Shown here one piece after another: positions 35,655 through 46,200 of a DNA stretch of 64,000 nt. Both the position numbers and the translations under genes were made by a program. The DNA comes from Lutraria lutraria. Taxonomy: Eukaryota > Mollusca > Bivalvia > Venerida > Mactridae. Numbering within the stretch: the stretch's first letter is position 1; every line of letters starts with the position of its first letter. Location: positions 29,488,756 through 29,552,755 of the forward strand of contig OZ026834.1 of assembly GCA_964023205.1 (NCBI GenBank). Reading direction: 5' to 3'. The notes beneath the pieces are model-generated. The model saw only the letters and a program-made list of their open reading frames with translations, searched no databases and had not been told where the DNA came from.

Positions 35655-36168
35655 TTTATAGCCCCGCAAACGAAGTTAGAGAGGGGATATATTGGAGTCA
35701 CCCTGTGTCGGTCGATTTGGTCGGTCGATCGGTCCGTCCGTCCGTCCGCATAAAATATCTCAATTAAGTTTGTGGAGCGAACTACTTCCACATTCTTTAA
35801 GCAATTGCAATGAAACTTGAAATATATTATCAGCATGAAGTGTAGATGTGCAAAACATAACTTTCATTCCCAGTGATTCACTCATTGCAGAGTTGTGTAC
35901 TCTTGAACTTATAGCCATATAGTGTACATATATACACCATATAGCAAACTACTTCTACATTTTCAAGGGATCGAATTGAAACTTGAAATATATTATCAAT
36001 ATGAAATGTTGATGTGCAAAACACAATTTTCATGCACATTAATCCACACTCATTGCAGAGTTATGTCTCCTTGAACTTGGCCGTATAGTGTACTATTGCC
36101 ATTGTTACTGTCAAAGCGGCGGCGGGGGTATTATCTAGTCACCTCTGTAACAAACTCTAGTTAATTTA
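35655..36168 (+). repeat. Dispersed repeat near KLHDC3 promoter, two internal units
   Basis: Starts tagccccgcaaacgaagtta and includes a 'tcggtcgatcggtccgtccg' run, then two units with aatgaaacttgaaatatatt and gcaaaaca, and ends gggtattatctagtcacctc. It is the same family as 28742-29022, longer here by an internal duplication. Confidence 0.7.
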
Positions 36169-36923
36169 GGTTGTGATAGCGGCTATCAGCAAATGTTCGC
36201 TTACTTTACTAAATTACTATGTATTGTTTACATTGTCATCGAAACAAAAAAATCAGTATCTGAAATTTATTTGTAATGTACGTAGTTGTTGTCCGTACTG
36301 TAACCATTTATTGTTTCATCGAGGTGTCTAAAAACTAAACTAACAGTGTCATGTAACTGTCATCACGTGACCGAATATATAATTGGGCAACGTGAAACAA
36401 TATTTGATAATTATAGTTATCAAAGACATTTATACATGTATACATATTATATCATATCTCGGTCAATGCATATAATAATTATATACATGTATATAATGGC
36501 AATCAAATGATGCCATTGACTTAAACTAGTAATCAAAATAGAAAGTGATTGTATTGAAAACGACCGGTTTCATGCCAATACATACATGAAATGAATTCAT
36601 ATTTTTAATTTCTGCAAGTTTTATATAGTTGGAACAATACGCTGAAATGATGCACGTTCCCATGATAAATAAACTTGCTTTTGGCAATAAACACCAGATA
36701 TCACTATGACTCTTGGGTCATAATAAAAAAACGTGTTTATGTACTCAACAACACAACATTAAACAGGACGTTTAGTTTAAACTTATTTATTTTACATCGA
36801 TTGTAGAACAATTTCTTATAACTTATATTACCTATACTCTCGATGACTGCTTTCTGGAATCTGACCAGTACTCGAAAGAAGGAATTATGAAGGTTCCGTC
36901 AAATTCCAACACTGACGGATTTC
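36169..36923. other. Intergenic, nothing recognised
   Basis: AT-rich, with several acatgtat strings. No exon, RNA gene or clear repeat was seen. Confidence 0.4.
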
Positions 36924-36990
36924 GAATCCGCAACCTCCGGGTTAGGAGTCTGACGCTCTGCCCCTACACCACTGCTTCTCCATTCTACCC
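36924..36990 (-). mobile_element. tRNA-Arg(CCT)-like head, seed of the adjacent minisatellite
   Basis: On the minus strand: A-box-like agtggtgtaggggcagagcg, an anticodon arm with loop ctcctaa (CCT in the anticodon position), and a B-box-like gattcgaaatccg with one extra base. The T arm is imperfect, so it is not called a functional tRNA. Its A-box end is continuous with, and identical to, the repeated unit on its right. Confidence 0.5.
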
Positions 36991-37790
36991 CTCCACCACT
37001 GCTTCTCAATTCTACCCCTCCATCACTGCTTCTCCATTCTATCCCTCCACCACTACTCTTCCAGTCTACCCCTCCATCACTACTTCTCCATTCTACCCAT
37101 ACACCACTGCTTCTCCAGTCTACCCCTCCACCACTGCTTCTCCATTCTACCCATACACCACTGCTTCTCAATTCTACCCCTACACCACTGTTTCTCCATT
37201 CTACCCCTACACCACTGCTTCTCAATTCTACCCCTACACCACTGTTTCTCCATTCTACCCATACACCACTGCTTCTCCATTCTACCCCTACACCACTGCT
37301 TCTCCATTCTACCCCTACACCACTGCTTCTCCATTCTACCCCTACACCACTGCTTCTCCAGTCTACCCATACACCACTGCTTCTCCATTCTACCCCTACG
37401 CCACTGCTTCTCCATTCTACCCATACACCACTGCTTCTCAATTCTACCCCTACACCATTCTACCCCTACACCACTGCTTCTCCATTCTACCCATACACCA
37501 CTGCTTCTCCATTCTACCCATACACCACTGCTTCTCCATTCTACCCCTACACCACTGCTTCTCCAGTCTACCCCTCCACCACTGCTTCTCAATTCTACCC
37601 CTCCATCACTGCTTCTCCATTACCCCTCCACCACTACTTCTCCATTCTACCCCTCCACCACTGCTCTTCCAGTCTACCCCTACACCACTGCTTCTCCATT
37701 GTACCCCTACACCACTGCTCATCCAGCCTAGCTACCCCTACACCACTGCTTCTCCATATTGTACCCATACACCACTGCTCCTCCAGGAAG
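36964..37790. repeat. 27-bp minisatellite, about 30 copies
   Basis: The unit is cattctacccctacaccact followed by gcttctc. Since 27 is a multiple of three, the plus frame is open for 310 codons (36887-37819) with a TTASPFYPY-like nine-residue repeat, and minus frames are open too. Variants (cctccacc, cccatacacc, cagtctacc) recur in blocks. Coding is unlikely; the frame shifts within the array. Confidence 0.9.
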
Positions 37791-38315
37791 TTTTATATTT
37801 TATTCTGTGTAGGCAATAACAATATTCATGTATACTGGTTAACTTTTATGACTTTGTCTATTGAAACAAGACATATAGTCCGGGGGAATACTATTATACT
37901 CCTCCTACTCGCGTGTCTCCTGAGTGAAGTCCGTTAAAAGATGCTTCAGTCACAGTAATTCCAAAGGTGTGGTGTAGGAAGACCAAAATAGAGTCATTTG
38001 AATTTTGCCACTCTCTAAGTTCATAGTTTTCTTGTTAAACCCTTTACATGTATTTCATTTATCAAAATATTTGTTATATGAACATATTAGCGATTGTTAT
38101 GATTAAATAATATTATATTATCACATCTTATATATTGATTATATCTTGAAATCACACTACATTAGTTACTTCGGGTTTCATCATAAGCTAAACGCCTCGC
38201 TAGGAACGATAACTCAATTTAACGACAATGTGTGGCAATAAACTGAATTACCTCCCATTCCATTGAATTGCTGTCGCATTCATATAGATCCAATGCTGCA
38301 TTCAGTGGATTTACA

Positions 38316-38365
<50 letters not shown>

Positions 38366-38402
38366 CCAACCAACCAACCAACCAACCAACCAATCAATCA
38401 AT
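38316..38402. repeat. (AATC)n / (AACC)n tetranucleotide microsatellite
   Basis: About twenty units. The central part has shifted from aatc to aacc, then back to aatc. Confidence 0.95.
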
Positions 38403-39033
38403 ATCTACAATTGCTACAATAACAAGATGCGACAAAGATACCATTGATCCACATTACAGAAAATTTGTCGCTCTAAAAGATATGTAATTCTTTGGATATG
38501 TTAACATTACCAATCAAGTTTTCCTTTTCAAATTACTGATAGTACATGGAATTTACAAGGAAAGAAAAACAAGTCAAGATTTTCTTACAAAATAATATTT
38601 AATATTAGTTAATGAAACAAAATATTATGCGTACTGTGAAACAAAGTGCAGAAATTGAAAACGGGATTTTATTGTGCAAACTACACATACATAAACATAC
38701 ATTTTTAATAAAATAAGCCAAATAAACTGTGTTAAAATATTTCGTACGGCAAGAAATTTTGCAATCCTTGAGCTTGGGAAATGACGTCACCATCTGAAAA
38801 CATGAATTAAGCATCTCTGAATTTGGATTAATACTCGATTAAAATCATATCTTCATGAAGCTTGAATCTTAACTTTCAAAGTTTCGTCTAACAAAAAATG
38901 TTGAATAATATCATACTGTTAAAACTCGTCTTGCATCATATCCTGGAAGTTTTTTTTATAAAGGTCAGTTTTGAAGAAAATTTTCACTACACTGATTACA
39001 GCTACTAGTACTTAGTGGCAATGTAGGGCGCAG

Positions 39034-39090
39034 GGCGATATCGGGTACAGGTGACGATATCGGGTACAGGTGACGATGTCGGATATAGGA
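39034..39090. repeat. 19-bp tandem repeat, three copies
   Basis: cgatatcgggtacaggtga occurs twice exactly and once as cgatgtcggatatagg. Confidence 0.85.
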
Positions 39091-40054
39091 GAAGCTAGTT
39101 CGGGGGCGACTTTCTTTATTCGTTATTATTGGCGAACTAAGGAGAAAACACTGTCAATGAGATATGTTTGTACTTTCGGCGACTGGTATCACAACGTGTA
39201 TCCAAAATTACCGGTAACCTTTTCGGTTAGATAGAACCTTTATTACAAGTATAATTTTGGGTTTTTGTAAATATGGGTTAAAAGTCGAGTTAATAATTGT
39301 TGTCAATGTATTTGATATTAGAAGTTGTTGAATAAGACCCGTTACACGCACACAGTTTTTTTCGATTTGACCGACATTCGTGTGGTGCCACGCCCAGTCC
39401 TACGTCTTAATGATGTCATTATTCGTATCTATGACGTACTAACGCCCGATGACCATGACGAAGAAATGAATGTATACAGATCCGTTGATTTTATTTTTAC
39501 ACCTAGTGCTGAATAAGTGACCAATTGAAAGGCGTTTAATAAGTAAATACACATGCTCAAATAACCCCGTCGCACATTTAGAATTTAAACAACCATGCTT
39601 ATTAGGCAGATTGCAATACCTAAATAAGAATATCAAGGGCTTTGGTTGGAGGTAAAGGTTCGTACCGTAACATTCGATGGAATATAGAAAGTAAAAGTCC
39701 CAGCTTATTACAAGATATGTTCCCTTGTCCTTTGTTGAGTTCTACGTAACATAATTTAATGTTCAGACATATCGTTGTCGGTTTGTCCGTGTTATGGACG
39801 GACATGATTTAAATATATCTTATGATATACATGTAGTAAAACATACTAGGACAAGATGTCGATAAGATATATATCTACATAATCTCAACACACCATTAGT
39901 AAACAACACGTAAATTCATATTAAAAACAACACAAATACAACAGTGCTGTTCGCTGGTTAGTGTCTCGTACAATAGTCACAGCATGAAAGTCTCCAATTG
40001 GTCGCAGAACCACAGATAAGAACAAATATGATTCATTCACAGATGCTGATTATT

Positions 40055-40260
40055 CTAGTCCACTTTCTCAGACATATCTTCCCCTGGATCTACACCATGG
40101 TGTACCATGCCATCTTTGGCCCAGGCCCAAGCCATACGTTCAGTTGTGAATGACGTCACGGGTTGACCATCACCGGAAAGAACGATAACTCCTCCATACC
40201 CGTTCACACGTTCAGCCATATCAGCCAAAGCTTTGTCGGCAGCTTCTTGTCCTGACATAC
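40055..40260 (-). CDS. ASRGL1: ASRGL1 exon 6 and stop
   Basis: Encodes [47 protein letters not shown] and ends SEKVD, stop TAG. The AWAWA..G..H.G.DP pattern matches the C-terminus of the family. Confidence 0.95.
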
Positions 40261-43200
40261 CTGGAAGTAGTATTAAATTATCCATACATGGTACATGATA
40301 TAATAATATCAGCTGTAAACTTACACTGGAGGAATATTGTGATCGAAGAATAAAACAATTCAGTAATGGTGTCAATAAGCTTTATGGGCAAAACATGACA
40401 TTTTATATTATTTAAGATGAATATCTTTTGGAACAAGGCAAACTATTTTCGATTTGTTACAGGAGCAGGTGTACAACCTTAATATGTAGTCTATTCCATA
40501 TGACAACTTCAAATAACAATGTATACATGTACATGCTTTGGCACAGCCTGGAGTTATTTGTTCTAAAAATAACGGTCCCTTTAAAGCCACATTTATAATC
40601 ATAAAATGAGGAAGCTATCAATCCATATTCTGTCTACCCTTATAGTCTGAGATAAAAAAAAACGCCTTTGCAGACTGTTAACGTTCTGCATAATTGTATA
40701 TTTCAAAGAAGTTTGCAAATCCGGTGACAAAAATCAGACAGGTATTTTGATTATTAAACGGGACAAAATTTGAACTCAGTTGTTTTGGAAGAGAGAAACA
40801 ATATCACCCAACTAGGGAATAAACGTACCTTGTTTCATTAATGTTACTATTTGATATGCTAACACAACCTTGAATATGGACTCTCCATGTCCAGTACACG
40901 ATACGGCACCCACACCATTGTCAGCGTATCCACCAGCACCTGTTAATGAAGAAACATAATATATGTACATGTATTTGATTTATTGTTGATAAAGCTTGGC
41001 TTTTGTTTATCCTACGTTGTTAAGAACCTTTTTGTTCTTTCTTATATACATATTTTTTTATATACCCACTCCTGTATTTTGTAGGCATATCTTGGGCTCC
41101 GACATTTACTAGTAAATGGTGTTTGTATGCATTTATGTCACTGTGTGCTCATGGACATATTGTCCACACGTATTTCAGACATTAATCATGTAAATCTAAT
41201 GATAATCCGTGGATAGCAAAGATCGATGGTTATACTAGTAATAAGTTGAGCCAGATCACAGAGAAATGATAATCTAACCACTCATAGTGTAATGATCAGA
41301 CTGCTTGCAATCATGACCTCTCTGGCGTGCCATAATTACATGTACTTGATTACACGTATCATTTAATATAGCAAAATATGTATTAAAAAAGTGTAAAGGT
41401 AGAAACTGTGCAAGAATTTATTCAATTAGATATAGATCTGTAGCTCACCCATTATTGGACTGTCACCAACCCTTCCAGGTTTCTTACAAGTAATTCCACC
41501 AGTGGACGTCCCATAAGCTATGTTACCATGGCAATCAAAAGCCACTGCGCCAACAGTGTCATGCGCAGAACCTCTGAAATTATAGATACTCATTAAAGTC
41601 ATTCATCATAAAATTAGGGAATACTTATTATCAAGGGTAATACGGGTACTTCGATTTCCCTCCTTCCCTCATCTCTTGTGGACGAATAATAATTGCATCG
41701 CGGATGAAGTTAAAAGTAGTACTTTGGTCCGCATAGAAATTCATGCGCGTCGAGTAATTGACGGCTGTAGAAAGCTGACCTATCGTTCAGTTTCCAATTA
41801 ACTAAATTAACTGAAATTATCATAATTGTTCAAATATAATTATGATATTCCTGTAAAGATATAATGATGGCAAATTTGCTATGGAACGTACCGAACGTAT
41901 AAGGATCTGGCATCATACATAAATTGACGAATTATTTCTGTCCGAAGATAAAAATGCGATCGTTTGCTTGGGTAGTACTCTAGCTAATTGATGTAAATGA
42001 ATGAGACAATATTATGATAATTCACGAGTCATTTACACGTGACACGACTACCAAATAATATGGTCATGCCTGTAACCTGGCATGCCAGATTATAGCTTAA
42101 AATAAACTTCATTAAGTCACAAAATTATCCCTCATTATATACGTGACCAAGGTTTAGATATACATGTATACATGTATTATCAAAGTGTGATATTATATTT
42201 GTATTACAACACACGGATAACGTGCCTTATCATTAAAACAAACATGTACAGGAAGGTTGCGAATGAGAGGTTAAAAATGGAATGCCATCAATTTATACGA
42301 TCACGGAAGTTGAACCCGACACAACCATGTTTGGGCATTCACTCAGTTATTGATCAAAGGCTGTCATTACAAGCGCATGACCATGGTTTATGTTTGAACG
42401 AGAACGTTTATTTTATCTTCGAACTCATTCATGGTTGCTAGCGCGGGAGGACGTGGGTTCGAACCTATAAGAACTTTCATTAGAAAAGTGAAATCGTTTG
42501 ATGGCTCCTACTCACCTTTGTCTAAAGAGCTCTTCAACTGTATTACCATATTGTTTGTAGCACTCGAGTTCTCTAATTGCTTCTTCAGATACTAACGACT
42601 CCGTTGGGACCCTTTTTATCCCTACAGATTCAGCAAACTGATTGGCCCCTGGTCCGACTAGCAGACAATGGTCAGTCTACAATAAAAATATGACATACAA
42701 CGGAATAACAAAATGAGTTGTACATATTTATTTTGAAATAGCATTGTAAAGTATTAGTTCGCCGCTGTAAATCATAATGTATGCTAAGTAAATAAAGTGT
42801 AACCTCTCCAGTGCGGCCCTCTCTTCAGTAACGACCTCCCTCTAACAACAGTATGATATTTTTCCACTGCACAATTTAACTATTAATATAACCTCTTCAG
42901 AGCAACAACCTCTTAACAACAACATAATTGTGCTACTCCCAAAGGGTGTTGCTTCGGAGCAGTGGCACTGTACATTACTTAAATAAAGAGTATTTTCATC
43001 GCTCTGAACGAATTTAAGATAACCGTGACTTACTGTACCGTGAACGACCTCACGTGCAGAGAAGCATGCACTCGTTCTTCAATTAATTGATTAATGAGGT
43101 GATAGCACCGACTAGACAGCTAGGTAATTACTCATACCTCGGAGATTGGTTCATTGAAAACAACTGACTATCGAAGGGTCTGCTCGGTATTCTAACAAGC

Positions 43201-46200
43201 TACTATTCTCATAATAATACACCGCGATCTAGATTTCAGACACATGACTTATTAATACACTCATTCAAATATCAGATGCTTAGGAGGTTACTATGTCGAA
43301 TGTCTTGTCAGAAACTTTGTTGATTATATCGGTAGTTTCTCTAGTTCTAATGGATTGCAGAGCCTTCGTTTGAACGTAGAACAATTATTGTTAGATCACC
43401 AGCATTGATAATATTTGACGGTTATTTCATGAAGCGGGCCAATCAATGTGCATGTACATGTATTATCATCAATTATCGCATGAAAGAATGGCTTGATTGG
43501 TGTTCGCAGTGAAATACAGTCAAGCCTGTGTCAGCGGCCACCTCCGAATATGACCACCCAATGAATGAAGGCCATTCTTTTTATACCCGACATTGCTAAG
43601 TTAGAACTAATTATATAAATGACATGTCAATAAAGGCCATATTATGTCTTTCCCAAGATGGCCTTTGTTCACAGGTTCGACTGTATATACATTCATGCAT
43701 CAAATAACGACGGTCCTCAATCAAGGATTAATACAGCTTGTTCCCTCAGAATTGATCAACTAACCAAGTTCCCCACTTAGTATAGCATGCTCCATATTTC
43801 TATTAGCTCAACTAGTCGTTGACTTAGACTTTTTATTTATTACATAATGTTTAATTCTTTCTTCTACTAAATTGTACCTACATGGCTTGTATGTTTAAAT
43901 GTAGCAATACATTGGACAAGTGCACTTACTGTTTGCATGACCTCCCTCGCCAAGCATATAGGATTTTTGATGTTTTGCACGCAAGCCACACCCCCGGATT
44001 TCAACGTCTTACCATCCATAATAACGGCATCCATTTCGACTTCACCATTCGATGTCAGGACAGATCCCTTGCCTGAAATGATTTGTAACCCATTACATTG
44101 TATTTCTATACAGTTTATAAAAAATGTTTTGAAACATTTTTCGGATACACTCGTAAAATAGCATATAGTCAAACCTGTGAACAAAGGACACACTGTGATC
44201 TTTATTAACATATGGCCTCTATTCGGAGGTCAGTTTGTTCAGAATAATTAATTCCTTTTCAATGAATGGTCTTTATTGGGAGGTAGTAACTAACACAAAT
44301 TTAACCGTACTAGTATAGGTCCTTGACAATATCATTAGCTTATCATAATTTCCTAAGAAAAGAATATTAATTTATTTTACCAAGAATTAGAATGTAATTG
44401 GTTTCGAGAGAAATTGCGATACCGATTTTCATCAATTCTAAGAATAAGGCTCTTAACAAAATGATGGGATGCAAGAAGGATCCATCTTGATTTTCCAAAA
44501 TGTTGAGAAAACGAGATTTTACTTTTTTAAAGTCGATTTATATCTTTAAGATCATTGAGGGTAAACATTATCAACCGATAATCAATGATTATTACCGTTT
44601 GTTGTATATTTTCTATCATTTATCATGCTTTTTAGTAAAAAAATATAGTTTCATGGTATTTGCCACGTAAGCAAAAATTTGTACTGGAAAGATTTCACAA
44701 TTTCTGGAAAAAAAACTGCGAATGATTAACAACCATTGAGTCGCATTACGTAATTCTCAGTGGTTGAGTTTAAATTACTGTATTGCCGTCTCGCTGATGC
44801 AATGTGGATCGAACGACCTTTCATTACGTGAGAAAATACACTTACAGTTATTCGCTACATGAGTCGTTTGAAGAGAGGGGATTGACAGATCGATAAAAAG
44901 CGAAACGTGCAATGTGTAGCGTAGATCCAAACGTTCACTTGATGCCGAATAAAAATGTAATTTTCAAAAAGACCACAGCAGAAAAAAAACAGTTTTAATC
45001 TATTAGAAAAATAAGCTTCGTTTTAAAGTAAATGTATAAATATACAATGTATAATGACGTTGGTATTTATAACACTTTACTTTTACTCGTACAATGAATA
45101 TATAACTGTTTTGTATTCCGTTTTTCCTACGGGAGTCAAAATTTAACCTAAGATCAGGGCAGTGAATTTATAAGATAATACAGGGCGGTCTCCCAAAACA
45201 CCCACCATGGCAGTAGTCTGAAACAAACTGATTATTACCACTAATGCTAATTCAGGTGAATATACATGTACATGTACCGGCAAATACTGGTACATATTTC
45301 TAATCATGCCAACTGACCATTCTGATACAAGATCTACCCTCATTAATGGTCTTATCATGACTGAACCCGTTCGTTCCAGTTCAATATACATGTAACTTAC
45401 ATGTAAGTACATGTATATGTACAGTCATGTGACATGATCTCCAGAGTGGCCTTCTCTTGAGCATCAACTTCATTTCAACAACAGTTTGATTTTTCCTAAT
45501 GCATGATTTAACTATTTATTTAACTTCTCTAGAACAACAACCTCACACCAACAACATAACTTTTGCTACTCCTAAAGCGTGTTGCTTTGAAAAGCTTTCA
45601 CTGTATAGTGTATACTAGTATTAAAATCGGGTTTGAAAGCATCCGTTCGCATGTTGTTCTCACTAGTCTTGTATGAAAACATTGCCTATAAGTACACTCA
45701 ACCCTATAATAAAGGACATCATTTGGAAAGACGTCATGTGACATAAATTGATAGGTGTCCTTTAATCGGAGGTTATTTTGTTCTGATTAATCTATAACGA
45801 TTTTTAAAGAATTATCTGTATGTACAAAGTGACCTTAATTCGGAAGGGGACGCTAGCACGAGTTTAACTACATGTATATATACATAAAGTAGTATTACAA
45901 CAAATATGTCTTTGATAAGCATTTGGCAGCTTTCAGATTTGAACATTAAGGTCAAGCGGAACATCGGATTATTCAGTCAGATTAAAACTACCTGGTATTT
46001 ACAAGTAGAAAGATCAACTTTTGTTGACCGCAATAGTGGACATTACAACGCTCAGCGATTATATTGGTGGCTCAAACAAAAATAAAAAAAATTTTGTGGG
46101 TCAGTATTTAAATGTACGGAAACCAATTCGTGCCGTAAGATTTAACTATCGATAAACTTAAACTTGGCTGGTCGATCATTACGTGTGTTTTAGATAAACA

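Larger units (their letters stand above)
37791..40054. other. Intergenic between minisatellite and ASRGL1
   Basis: No exon supported. Contains an AATC microsatellite and a three-copy 19-bp array near 39034; the 3' UTR of ASRGL1 must lie at its right edge. The rest is AT-rich and unrecognised. Confidence 0.45.

Noticed and set aside
36887..37819. 310-codon frame with TTASPFYPY repeats
   Set aside because: Low-complexity translation of a 27-bp array; the reading frame of the unit changes within the array and three frames are open on each side.
44073..44211. Longer N-terminal frame in front of ASRGL1 exon 2
   Set aside because: It is intron sequence; the family motif starts at the acceptor and the true N-terminus lies in exon 1 at 48207.
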